A DNA stretch of 64,000 nt from Nocardioides zeae (lineage in GTDB: Bacteria; Actinomycetota; Actinomycetes; Propionibacteriales; Nocardioidaceae): positions 62,001-126,000 of the forward strand of contig NZ_JAAGXA010000008.1 in NCBI RefSeq assembly GCF_010686755.1, written 5' to 3'. The position numbers and the translations under genes were made by a program. Under the pieces are notes generated by a model. The model worked only from the letters and a program-made list of their open reading frames with translations, had not been told where the DNA came from and did not search any database. Positions within the stretch are counted from its first letter, which is position 1; the number at the start of each line of letters is the position of its first letter. Below, piece after piece: positions 16,857-24,913 of this stretch.

Positions 16857-18197
16857 TCAGACGCCGCGGAAGCGGTTGATGGCGTCGATGTGCTTCTCGC
16901 GCATGGCGTGGTCGCGCACGCCCAGGCCCTCCTCGGGCGCCAGGCAGAGCACGCCGACCTTGCCCTGGTGCTTGTTGTGGTGCACGTCGAGGGCGGCCTG
17001 GCCGACCTCCTCGAGGCTGTAGGTGCGCGAGACCGTCGGGTGGATCTTGCCCTGCGCGATGAGCCGGTTGGCCTCGTAGGCCTCGCGGTAGTTGGCGAAG
17101 TGGCTGGAGACGATCCGCTTGAGGTTCATCCACAGGTAGCGGTTGTCGTACTCGTGCATGAAGCCCGTCGTCGACGCGCAGGTGGTGATCGTGCCGCCCT
17201 TGCGGGTCACGTAGACCGACGCGCCGAAGGTCTCGCGGCCCGGGTGCTCGAAGACGATGTCGATGTCCTCGCCGCCGGTGAGCTCACGGATCTTCTTGCC
17301 GAGGCGCTGCCACTCCTTGGGGTTCTGCTTCGTGCCCTCCTCGTTCCAGAACTGCCAGTTCTCCTCGGAGCGGTTGATGACCATCTCGGCGCCCATGCTG
17401 CGCACGATCTTGGCCTTCTCCTCGTTGGAGACCACGCAGATCGGGTTGGCGCCGCCGTTGAGGGCGTACTGCGTCGCGAACCCGCCGAGGCCGCCCGACG
17501 CGCCCCAGATCAGCACGTTGTCGCCCTGCTTCATCTGGCCGGCGTTCTTGGAGACCAGCTGCCGGTACGCCGTCGCGTTGACCAGACCCGGGGACGCCGC
17601 CTCCTCCCAGGTCAGGTGGCCGGGCTTGGGCAGCAGCTGGTTGGACTTCACCAGCGCGATCTCGGCCAGGCCGCCGAAGTTGGTCTCGAAGCCCCAGATG
17701 CGCTGCTGCGGGTCCATCATCGTGTCGTCGTGGCCGGCGGGGTCCTCGAGCTCGACGGAGAGGCAGTGGGCCACGACCTCGGCGCCCGGCTTCCACTGGG
17801 TCACGCCGGGGCCGGTCTTGAGCACGACGCCCGCGAGGTCGGAGCCGACCACGTGGTAGGGCAGGTCGTGGCGCTTGGTGAGCTCGGAGAGCCGGCCGTA
17901 GCGCTCGAGGAAGCCGAAGGTCGAGACGGGCTCGAAGATGCTCGTCCACACGGTGTTGTAGTTGATCGCCGAGGCCATGACCGCCACGTACGCCTCGCCC
18001 GGGCCGAGCTCGGGCAGCGGGACGTCGTCGAGGTGGAGCGACTTGCGCGGGTCCTTGTCGCGCGAGGCCAGGCCCTCGAACATGTCGACCTCGTCCTTGT
18101 GGACGGTCACGCCACGGAACGACTCGGGGAGCTCCATGGCGGCGTAGTCGCCGCTCTCCGCGTTGCCGGAGAGGATCGCGTCGAGGATCTGCTGCAT
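16857..18197 (-). CDS. ccrA: Crotonyl-CoA carboxylase/reductase
   Basis: Encodes 446 residues of the NADPH-dependent enoyl-CoA carboxylase that turns crotonyl-CoA plus CO2 into (2S)-ethylmalonyl-CoA, the key step of the ethylmalonyl-CoA pathway and a supplier of polyketide extender units. The CO2-pocket residues known from the Kitasatospora enzyme are visible: Asn81 (NYNTVW), Phe170-Glu171 (WGFETNFGG) and His366 (SSHFANY). The Rossmann motif is GASGGLGG (about 232-239). The ATG at 18197 has AGGAG. The protein is full length and highly conserved. The promoter lies in the operator-rich gap to the divergent acyl-CoA dehydrogenase. Confidence 0.95.
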   Translation of the reverse strand: MQQILDAILSGNAESGDYAAMELPESFRGVTVHKDEVDMFEGLASRDKDPRKSLHLDDVPLPELGPGEAYVAVMASAINYNTVWTSIFEPVSTFGFLERYGRLSELTKRHDLPYHVVGSDLAGVVLKTGPGVTQWKPGAEVVAHCLSVELEDPAGHDDTMMDPQQRIWGFETNFGGLAEIALVKSNQLLPKPGHLTWEEAASPGLVNATAYRQLVSKNAGQMKQGDNVLIWGASGGLGGFATQYALNGGANPICVVSNEEKAKIVRSMGAEMVINRSEENWQFWNEEGTKQNPKEWQRLGKKIRELTGGEDIDIVFEHPGRETFGASVYVTRKGGTITTCASTTGFMHEYDNRYLWMNLKRIVSSHFANYREAYEANRLIAQGKIHPTVSRTYSLEEVGQAALDVHHNKHQGKVGVLCLAPEEGLGVRDHAMREKHIDAINRFRGV

Positions 18198-18239
18198 CTC
18201 GGGACTCCTGGGGGGTCTCGGCCGACGGGGTCGGCAGGG

Positions 18240-18293
18240 GTTAACACGCATTAACTGGCCGGGAGCGTACCGAGCGCTCGGTCTGTCGGCCAA
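18240..18293 (-). promoter_or_regulatory. ccr promoter with two palindromic operators
   Basis: On the minus strand a -35-like TTGGCC (18293-18288) and a -10-like TACGCT (18269-18264) are 18 bases apart. The spacer is nearly filled by the perfect 14-bp palindrome ACCGAGCGCTCGGT (18269-18282), a TetR-like operator shape. Downstream of the -10, GTTAA-N6-TTAAC (18240-18255) forms a second inverted repeat. The remainder of the 364-bp gap to 18562 is less GC-rich, with a TATGTT -10-like box at 18387-18392 for the divergent gene; no ORF was supported there. Confidence 0.55.
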
Positions 18294-18561
18294 CAAAAGT
18301 TGACGTGGATCACTCAACGGACGCGGATCTGGTTACTCGCGAGGAACTCCGCACCGCCAGGACGGGTCTCGATCCCACATCTGGGCTATGTTCCGTCGCA
18401 GCGATCACGGCGAACCAACCGCGTCCACTCACCGAACGCCTCTCCGAGAACGCGGTCGCCGACCGATCGCTCGATCGCGATTGCGTCACACTGGGTTGAC
18501 GCAGGAGAGGTCGGCCAACTGCGATCCCTCTCGCACCCATCAGCACGTGGAAGGAAGTGAC

Positions 18562-19761
18562 ATGCCCCGCTTGTGTCAGACGGACGGCCTCAGCGATGTG
18601 CAGACCGAGATCCTCAAGGCGGTGCGCGAGTTCGTCGACGAGCGGATCATCCCCGTCGCGCAGGAGCTGGAGCACGCCGACGAGTACCCGACGGAGATCA
18701 TCGAGGGACTCAAGGAGCTGGGTGTCTTCGGCCTGACGATCCCCGAGGAGCACGGCGGCCTCGGGGAGTCGCTCCTGACGTACGCGCTCGTCGTGGAGGA
18801 GATCGCCCGCGGCTGGATGAGCGTCTCCGGCGTCATCAACACGCACTTCATCGTGGCGTACCTGCTGATGCAGCACGGCACGGAGGAGCAGAAGGCGAAG
18901 TACCTGCCGAGGATGGCGACGGGCGAGGTGCGCGGCGCGTTCTCGATGTCGGAGCCGGGGCTCGGCTCGGACGTCTCGGCGGTGTCCACGAAGGCCGTCA
19001 AGCAGGACGACGGGTCGTACTCGATCACCGGCCAGAAGATGTGGCTGACCAACGGCGGCACGTCGACGCTCGTCGCGGTCCTCACCAAGACCGACGAGGG
19101 CGCCGAGTCGGTCTACAAGAACATGACGACCTTCCTCGTCGAGAAGGAGCCCGGCTTCGGCGAGACCGCCCAGGGCGTCACCGTGCCCGGCAAGCTCGAG
19201 AAGATGGGCTACAAGGGCGTCGAGACCACCGAGCTCATCCTCGAGGGCCACCAGATCGGGGCCGACCAGATCCTCGGCGGCGAGCCCGGCAAGGGCTTCT
19301 TCCAGATGATGGACGGCGTCGAGGTCGGCCGCGTCAACGTCGCCGCCCGCGCCTGCGGCCTCGCCTGGCGCGGCTTCGAGCTGGGCATCGCCTACGCCCA
19401 GCAGCGCAAGACGTTCGGCAAGGCGATCGCCGAGCACCAGGCGGTGCTCTTCCGGCTCGCCGAGATGGCCACGAAGGTCGAGACCATCCACACGATGATG
19501 GTGCGCGCCGCCCGCCTCAAGGACACGGGTCAGCGGATGGACGTCGAGGCCGGCATGGCGAAGATGCTCGCCTCTGAGTACGCCAACGAGGTCGTCGAGG
19601 ACTCCTTCCGCATCCACGGCGGCTACGGCTACTCCAAGGAGTACGAGATCGAGCGGCTCATGCGCGAGGTCAAGTTCATGCTCATCGGCGAGGGCACGAG
19701 CGACATCCAGAAGATGATCATCGGCCGGAGCCTGCTCAAGGACTACAAGCTGAAGGCCTGA
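18562..19761 (+). CDS. Acyl-CoA dehydrogenase
   Basis: Encodes 399 residues with the normal three-part ACAD layout. FAD/substrate motifs: AFSMSEPGLGSDVSAVSTKA (about residues 132-151), ITGQKMWLTNGG, RKTFGKAIAEHQAV (about 287) and the C-terminal YGYSKEYEIERLMREVK...GEGTSDIQKMIIGR holding the catalytic Glu. The ATG at 18562 has a GGAAGG site; the frame extends upstream to 18388 without homology. It is divergent from ccr across a shared regulatory region, so a role in acyl-CoA metabolism tied to the ethylmalonyl-CoA pathway (for example a short branched acyl-CoA) is likely but the substrate is unproven. Confidence 0.9.
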   Translation: MPRLCQTDGLSDVQTEILKAVREFVDERIIPVAQELEHADEYPTEIIEGLKELGVFGLTIPEEHGGLGESLLTYALVVEEIARGWMSVSGVINTHFIVAYLLMQHGTEEQKAKYLPRMATGEVRGAFSMSEPGLGSDVSAVSTKAVKQDDGSYSITGQKMWLTNGGTSTLVAVLTKTDEGAESVYKNMTTFLVEKEPGFGETAQGVTVPGKLEKMGYKGVETTELILEGHQIGADQILGGEPGKGFFQMMDGVEVGRVNVAARACGLAWRGFELGIAYAQQRKTFGKAIAEHQAVLFRLAEMATKVETIHTMMVRAARLKDTGQRMDVEAGMAKMLASEYANEVVEDSFRIHGGYGYSKEYEIERLMREVKFMLIGEGTSDIQKMIIGRSLLKDYKLKA

Positions 19762-19777
19762 CCCCCTCGCACCTCCA

Positions 19778-19825
19778 GGACGTCATGCGTAACGCCGGCC
19801 CCGACCGCCGGGGCGCATGACGTCC
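19778..19825. repeat. Palindromic intergenic element A, copy 1
   Basis: Arms GGACGTCATGCG (19778-19789) and CGCATGACGTCC (19814-19825) are perfect inverted repeats around a 24-nt loop that itself contains GGCCCC/GGGGC pairing. It lies 17 bases downstream of the acyl-CoA dehydrogenase stop in a 306-bp gap (19762-20067) that holds two copies of this element and no supported gene. Confidence 0.8.
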
Positions 19826-19994
19826 CGGGGGCGGTGGCTCCGCGGCGTACGGCGGGGGGACGGCTGGGGGGGCACCCGCTCGGGGTGCCGCGAAATGTGC
19901 AGCTGGGACACGCCCGCCGCGACCAGAGCCGTACCAGCCGCACAGTTCCGCGCCCTCTGGCCGCGAGGCCAGGCAGCGAGCCGACCGGCCCTTC

Positions 19995-20046
19995 CGGGAC
20001 GTCATGCGGAGCGCGGGCCCCGTCCACCGGAACGCATGACGTCCCG
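19995..20046. repeat. Palindromic intergenic element A, copy 2
   Basis: Arms at 19995-20008 and 20033-20046 are perfect 14-bp inverted repeats whose inner 12 bases equal those of copy 1. The loop is again exactly 24 nt but differs in sequence. It sits just before the 3' end of the hydrolase gene on the other strand, so the two copies together separate convergent genes. Confidence 0.8.
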
Positions 20047-20067
20047 AGGGTGGTGCCGCGGGCCAGG

Positions 20068-20823
20068 TCAGGCCAGGTACGGGTCGCACCAGGCGCTGAT
20101 CAGCCGCGCGGCGCGCTTCGCCTGGCCCGGCGCGGTCAGCAGGTGGTCGGCACCCTCGAGCGCGACGAAGCTCCGCGGGTGGCGCGCCCGCTGGAAGATC
20201 TCGCTGGCGTTGCCGACGCCGACCGTGTTGTCGGTCGGCGAGTGCATGACGAGCAGGGGTTGCCGCAGCCGGTCGATGCGGTCGCGGAACTCGGCCCGGC
20301 GCACGTCCTCGACGAACTCCCGCGTCAGCTTGAGCGTCTTGCCCCCGACCCTCCACTCCGCCTCGCCGTCGTCGAGGACGCGGTCGACCAACGCGTCGTA
20401 CTGGTGCTCCGCGTGCCCGGGGTCCACCGGCGCGGCGAGCGAGGCGACGGCGGAGACGGGGGCTCCGTCGGAGGCGGCGGCGATCGCGGCCGCCCCGCCC
20501 CAGGAGTGCCCGACGAGCAGGGACGCCGGGGTGCCCCGCTCCGCCATGAAGGCGACCGCCTGCTTCGTGTCGGCGACCTTCACCGTGAACGATCCGCGGC
20601 CCCACTCCCCCTCGGAGTCGACGAGGCCGAGGGCGTCGAACCGCAGCATGCCGATGCCCTCACGGGCGAGCTGCTTGCTGACGCGGGCGGCCGCCGGCGA
20701 GTCCTTGCCGAGGGTGAACCCGTGGACGAAGACGCCCCAGCCGCGCACCTCCCCCTCCGGCTCGTCGACGAGCCCGGCGAGCCGAGGTCCGGTCGAGCTG
20801 GCGAACGACACGCGTGTGGCCAC
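20068..20823 (-). CDS. Alpha/beta hydrolase (OsmC-associated type)
   Basis: Encodes 251 residues. Motifs: oxyanion strand VFVHGFTLGKDSPAAARVSKQLAREGIGMLRFDALG, nucleophile GHSWGGAAAIAA (about residues 104-115), acid Asp in HSPTDNTVG and His in GADHLLTAPG. This arrangement matches the hydrolase half of proteins that in other bacteria are fused to an OsmC domain; no OsmC part is present here. The GTG at 20823 has a strong GGAGGAG site. The substrate is unknown. Confidence 0.83.
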   Translation of the reverse strand: MATRVSFASSTGPRLAGLVDEPEGEVRGWGVFVHGFTLGKDSPAAARVSKQLAREGIGMLRFDALGLVDSEGEWGRGSFTVKVADTKQAVAFMAERGTPASLLVGHSWGGAAAIAAASDGAPVSAVASLAAPVDPGHAEHQYDALVDRVLDDGEAEWRVGGKTLKLTREFVEDVRRAEFRDRIDRLRQPLLVMHSPTDNTVGVGNASEIFQRARHPRSFVALEGADHLLTAPGQAKRAARLISAWCDPYLA

Positions 20824-20876
20824 GTTCTCTCCTCCGTACGGCGCGGTGCGGACGTTCTACGTCATGACGCGCCCGA

Positions 20877-22460
20877 TCAGTACTCCCCACGCCGACGCAG
20901 CTCGCGCGGGCGTCCGTCGGGGTCGTGGAGCAGCAGGTACGGCGCGGACGCCAGCATCCGCGCCGCCCGGCCGAGCCGGGGTGGGTAGATGCGCCGCAGG
21001 CGGCCCGGGGGACGTGGTCCGACCCGGCCCCCGGCGTGCCAGGCATCCAGGTCGGCGGCGGCCCGGGCGAAGGTGGCGAACATCGCGACCGGGTCGGCGC
21101 AGTCCTCCATCGGGTCGTCCTCGCCCCGGTCGAGGTGCTCGGCGGCCAGCGCGAGGCGCAGCCGACGGGCGTACTCGTCCGCCTCGTCGACGACCACCAC
21201 CGACAGCTCGGAGTCGTGGGTCCACGACCGCCGGTTGAAGTTGTCGGACCCGATCGTGGTCCACGTGTCGTCGATGACGCAGGTCTTGGCGTGCACGTAG
21301 ACGGGGGTGCCCGCGTGGTTCTCCAGGCCGTAGACCGCCACCCGATCGGGCGCCGCCCGGTGCATCGGCTCCATCGCACGCCGCCGTCCCTCCCGTTGCG
21401 CGAGCCGGTTGAGGCCCGTCACGTCGGGGTGGAGCGGCACGATGACGACGACGTGCAGGTCGGGGTGGGTCGTGAGGGCGTCGGCGAACACCTGGCCGAC
21501 GTGGTCGCCCCAGAGGTACTGGTCCTCGACGTACACCAGCCGCCGCGCCTGCTCGAGCGCCTTCGTGTAGCCGTGGGCCACGCTGCGCTCGCCCCCGTGC
21601 GCGAAGGCGTAGTCGCGGCCCCCGCGCAGGTCGGGGTAGGTGCGCAGCAGCTGGACCGCGTGGGTGCCGCCCGGCACGGGCGGCGGGGGCGGCGCCTGCG
21701 GCGGCAGCGGGTCGGGCGTCACGTCGAGCCCGCGGAGCCGGTCGCGCACGAGGATGATCGGGCTGTGGCGCAGCGAGGTCGGGTCCTCCCAGCGCTCCCG
21801 GAAGGTCGTCTCCACGTCGTGCACCGCCGGCCCCGTCACGGCCGCCTGGATGTCGTGCCAGGGCGGGCGCGCGCCGTACTCCTCCGGCATCCCCGGCACC
21901 GGCTGCGGGTCGCCGGCGTGCGCGGCGGTGTCGCGGCGCGAGTGCGCGAGGTCGATGCCTCCGACGAAGGCGATGTCGCGCGACGGGTCGTCGCCGTGGC
22001 GGATCACCACCAGCTTCTGGTGGTGCGACCCCCCGATCCGCACCCGCATGTCGAGGATCGCCTCGGCGCCCCGTCGCTGCAGCGCGCGGCCGAGGTTCGC
22101 GTTCTGTCGGGCCGTGAAGCCGGTGAGGTCGCTGTGGGAGCGCCAGACCAGGCCACGCACGTCCGCGCCGCGCTCGTCCGCGCGGCCGAGGACGTCGAGC
22201 ACGGTGCTAGCGGGGTCGTCCGTGAGCAGCTGGTCGGCGTCGCCCTGCCAGTCGGTGAACAGCACGAGGTCGCCCGGTCCCGTCGCGTCGATGCGCTCGA
22301 GGAGCTCGGCGAAGTAGGTGGCGCCGTGCACGAGCGGTCGCACCCGGTTGTCGGTGGACCACGCCACCCCACCCGGGTGGAGGTCGTCGACCCGGGTGCG
22401 GGGGTTGCCGCGCTCCCGGGCGGTCAGGAGCCAGCCCTCGGGTCCTCCTCGGTCCGCCAC
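20877..22460 (-). CDS. Phospholipase D-like protein
   Basis: Encodes about 527 residues with two HKD half-sites, the requirement for an active PLD: HHQKLVVI near residue 146 and HAKTCVIDDTWTTIGSDNFNRRS near residue 390. Between them is a proline-rich linker (DPLPPQAPPPPPVPGG). Phosphatidyl transfer or hydrolysis through a phosphohistidine intermediate is the family chemistry. No signal peptide follows the chosen GTG at 22460, so the enzyme looks cytosolic, unlike secreted actinobacterial PLDs. The frame is open further upstream, but that part looks like non-coding shadow. Confidence 0.8.
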   Translation of the reverse strand: MADRGGPEGWLLTARERGNPRTRVDDLHPGGVAWSTDNRVRPLVHGATYFAELLERIDATGPGDLVLFTDWQGDADQLLTDDPASTVLDVLGRADERGADVRGLVWRSHSDLTGFTARQNANLGRALQRRGAEAILDMRVRIGGSHHQKLVVIRHGDDPSRDIAFVGGIDLAHSRRDTAAHAGDPQPVPGMPEEYGARPPWHDIQAAVTGPAVHDVETTFRERWEDPTSLRHSPIILVRDRLRGLDVTPDPLPPQAPPPPPVPGGTHAVQLLRTYPDLRGGRDYAFAHGGERSVAHGYTKALEQARRLVYVEDQYLWGDHVGQVFADALTTHPDLHVVVIVPLHPDVTGLNRLAQREGRRRAMEPMHRAAPDRVAVYGLENHAGTPVYVHAKTCVIDDTWTTIGSDNFNRRSWTHDSELSVVVVDEADEYARRLRLALAAEHLDRGEDDPMEDCADPVAMFATFARAAADLDAWHAGGRVGPRPPGRLRRIYPPRLGRAARMLASAPYLLLHDPDGRPRELRRRGEY

Positions 22461-22609
22461 GTCCCCAGCCTGCCACTCCGCGGCCGACCCAGGCCACGTC
22501 CCGATCGCCGCCACCCGCGTAAGGAACGCCGCCGACGTGCGTCCTCTCTCCCGGGAGACGAGACGTGGGCGGCGATCCCGACCACGCCGGCGATGGGAAG
22601 AGGAGCAGC

Positions 22610-22822
22610 ATGCGCATGCGACGGGGACGGACCGACCGGGGCGCCGCGGGGCGGCGCCGCCGCGCGGCGGAGGCACCGGCGCTCTCGGAGGACGAGGCCG
22701 CGGCGGTGGCGTCGCTCTTCGCGGCGGAGCTGCGTCGCGGGTGGATCCCCCGGGAGCGCGACCTGCGCGCCGGGGCCGAGGCGATCGCGCGACGTCGCGG
22801 GAGGCCCGCGGAGTTGTGTTGA
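22610..22822 (+). CDS. Small basic hypothetical protein
   Basis: Encodes 70 residues: a highly basic N-terminus (RMRRGRTDRGAAGRRRRAAE) followed by a predicted helical region (LSEDEAAAVASLFAAELRRGWIPRERDLRAGAEAIARRRGRPAELC). The ATG at 22610 has a strong AGGAG site 6 bases upstream, and the stop overlaps the start of the next gene by 7 bases, which supports real translation. No family recognised. Regulation or nucleic-acid binding is only a guess from charge. Confidence 0.5.
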   Translation: MRMRRGRTDRGAAGRRRRAAEAPALSEDEAAAVASLFAAELRRGWIPRERDLRAGAEAIARRRGRPAELC

Positions 22823-24228
22823 ATGAGGCCGTGACCAGCTCTTTCGCGCTCGCGGTGCACACCGCCGCGCTCGTCGTCGCGGGGGCGCTGACGGTCGTCG
22901 CCCTCGTCCGCCGGGACCGTCTCGTGGCGGGGCGCACCGTCGCGCTGGCCTGCGCGTCCGCCGCGGTGTGGGCCGGGCACGTCGTGTGGTTCGAGGCGTT
23001 CGGGCTGTCCCGCGCGCTGCTGCTGTGGCTGCCGGCCGTCGGGGCCACCTGCGGTCTGCTGTGGACGGTGGCCCGCCGCATGACGGACGCCGCCTGGCGT
23101 CCGTCGCGCGCCGTCGTGGCCCTGCTCGTGGCCGAGCCCCTCCTCGTGGCCGGCTGGCAGGTGCTGCTGGGGCCCCACGCGGTCGTCTCCGTGGGCGGGG
23201 CGACGGTGACCTTCGGCTGGCTCTTCGCCCTCCACACGGCCTACTGCTTCGCCCTGCTCCTGCTCACGGTCCTCGCCCTCGCGCGCCGCAGCAACGACCG
23301 GGCCGGCGCGGTGCGCCTCCAGGCGGCCGCGATCCAGTGGGGTGCCGTGGCCGCGCTCGTCGCGGAGGCGCTGCGCCTGCAGCTGACGGACGTGGCGGCG
23401 GTCGTCGCGCTCGCGGTCTTCGTCGGTGCCGGCGTCCGCGGCGCGTCCCGTCCGGTCGTGCCCCCGTCCTCCGAACGCCTGCTCGACGACCTCGGCGCCC
23501 TCGTGCTCGCCTTCGACGCCGACCGGCGGCTCGTCGAGTGGAACCGTCCGACCGAGCTGCTCCTCGCCCTCACCGGCCGCGACCCGGCCGTGGGCGACGC
23601 CGCCGCGGACGTCCTCGGCGTCGACCTCCCGTTCGCCGACGGCACCGTCCTCGACGTACTGGTCGCGGGCGGCACCACCCGGCTCACCGGCTTCTGCCAC
23701 GCCCTGTACGACGCGGGCGACGGCGGCGGCTGGGCCGTGGTGCTCCGCCGGATCGGACGCCGGGTCCCGGAGGAGGCTCCCCCGGTGGCCCGCACCCCCG
23801 CCCGCACGGCACTGCGCAGCCTGCCGGAGCACGACGCCGAGACCGGGCTGCTCACGCCCCTCGGCCTGGTCGAGCAGCTCGGCGCCCACCTCCACGACAC
23901 CGGGCCGCGGGTCGACGACGCGTCCGCCCGCCGCGCCGTCGTGGCGCTCGTCGAGCCCGGGCCCGACCACGTCGCGCAGGACGCCCGGGCCCTCGGGCGC
24001 TGGGCGGAGGAGCACGAGAACCCCGTGGGCGTCGCCCGCTGGACCTCGGGGCGCCTGGCCGTCGTCGCCCTCGCCGAGCGGGACCCCGAGGACGCGCAGG
24101 CGATCGCCCGCGACGTACGCTCCGCGGTCTCCGCCGAGGCCCGCATCGAGGTGCTCCACGGCGACGGTGACCTCGCCGCGGTGCTCTCCCTCATCGGGGA
24201 GGCGGAGGGTCGCCTGACGGCGGGGTGA
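22816..24228 (+). CDS. Membrane sensor with PAS-like and degenerate GGDEF-like domain
   Basis: Encodes about 470 residues. The N-terminal 210 residues contain six to seven membrane helices, like histidine-kinase 7TM sensor regions. A PAS-like segment follows (LDDLGALVLAFDADRRLVEWNRPTELLLALTGRDPAVGD, about residues 218-256). The C-terminal 140 residues begin with DAETGLLTPLGLVEQLGAHL, the counterpart of the GGDEF DxLTGLxNR helix, but the GGDEF signature is replaced by WTSGRLAVVAL, so cyclase activity is not expected. Start GTG at 22816 chosen by overlap; GTG at 22831 is possible. It converges with two related proteins downstream. Confidence 0.6.
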   Translation: MLNEAVTSSFALAVHTAALVVAGALTVVALVRRDRLVAGRTVALACASAAVWAGHVVWFEAFGLSRALLLWLPAVGATCGLLWTVARRMTDAAWRPSRAVVALLVAEPLLVAGWQVLLGPHAVVSVGGATVTFGWLFALHTAYCFALLLLTVLALARRSNDRAGAVRLQAAAIQWGAVAALVAEALRLQLTDVAAVVALAVFVGAGVRGASRPVVPPSSERLLDDLGALVLAFDADRRLVEWNRPTELLLALTGRDPAVGDAAADVLGVDLPFADGTVLDVLVAGGTTRLTGFCHALYDAGDGGGWAVVLRRIGRRVPEEAPPVARTPARTALRSLPEHDAETGLLTPLGLVEQLGAHLHDTGPRVDDASARRAVVALVEPGPDHVAQDARALGRWAEEHENPVGVARWTSGRLAVVALAERDPEDAQAIARDVRSAVSAEARIEVLHGDGDLAAVLSLIGEAEGRLTAG

Positions 24229-24913
24229 CCGGCACGCCCGGCTCGAGGTCGGCCAGCAGTCGCCGCAGGCCGGCGGCCGCGGAGACGGACGTCGGGGCGA
24301 GCGGCACGATCGCGACGTCCGCGTCGACCCCCGGCCCCGACGCCCCGCGCAGCGCACGGACCGCCACGGCGGCACGGTCCGCCAGGTCGTCCGCACGCTC
24401 CGGCAGCACCACGGCGTGCCCGTCCGTCGGGAGCGCGACCAGGTCGTCGGCGGCGCCGAACACCTCGCGCACGACGTCGGCGAGGAGGGACCCGAGGTCG
24501 CCGTACGTCGCGGGAGCGGCCCCCGCCGCCGCGGACGCGACCAGGCGGAGCACCACCACCTCGTGCGGCGAGGCGGACGGGCGGTCGTCACGGCCCACGA
24601 GCGCCCACACGAGGTCGTCCGGCGAGACCAGCCCCCCGTCGCGCTGCGCCGAGCGGCGTTCGAGCTCGCCGTGGTGGTCGGACCAGGCCAGCGTGGCGAC
24701 CCGCAGCACGTCGAGGGGCAGGGGCTCCCCGTCGTCGAGGTCGCAGAGCAGCCGGAGGTCGCCCATCAGCGTCTCCATGGACAGGCCGTCCTCCGCCGTC
24801 GTCCGCGCCATCGCGGCCACGTCCTCCAGCAGGCCGCGGACCTCGGGCGGCAGGGTGGCGGGATCAGCACCCCGGCGGCCGAACGGGTCGGACGGCTCGG
24901 GGGTCGGGCTCAT
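24191..24913 (-). CDS. Uncharacterised protein, PucR-like sensor without HTH (paralogue 1)
   Basis: Encodes 240 residues. The N-terminal helical part (VAAMARTTAEDGLSMETLMGDLRLLCDLDD...RVATLAWSDHHGELE) resembles the RsbRD-type N-terminal domain of PucR regulators; the C-terminal half alternates strands and helices (VVVLRLVASAAAG, DDLVALPTDGHAVVLPERADDLADRAAVAVRAL, DADVAIVPL) as in a degenerate GGDEF/CdaR fold. No helix-turn-helix is present. It overlaps the upstream paralogue by ATGA and its 3' end overlaps the convergent sensor gene by 38 bases. Function unknown. Confidence 0.6.
   Translation of the reverse strand: MSPTPEPSDPFGRRGADPATLPPEVRGLLEDVAAMARTTAEDGLSMETLMGDLRLLCDLDDGEPLPLDVLRVATLAWSDHHGELERRSAQRDGGLVSPDDLVWALVGRDDRPSASPHEVVVLRLVASAAAGAAPATYGDLGSLLADVVREVFGAADDLVALPTDGHAVVLPERADDLADRAAVAVRALRGASGPGVDADVAIVPLAPTSVSAAAGLRRLLADLEPGVPVTPPSGDPPPPR

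Noticed and set aside
18198..18561. ORFs at 18300-18560 and 18305-18499 in the ccr/ACAD gap
   Set aside because: No ribosome binding site, no domain and overlap with operators and promoter-like elements; treated as a regulatory region and leader.
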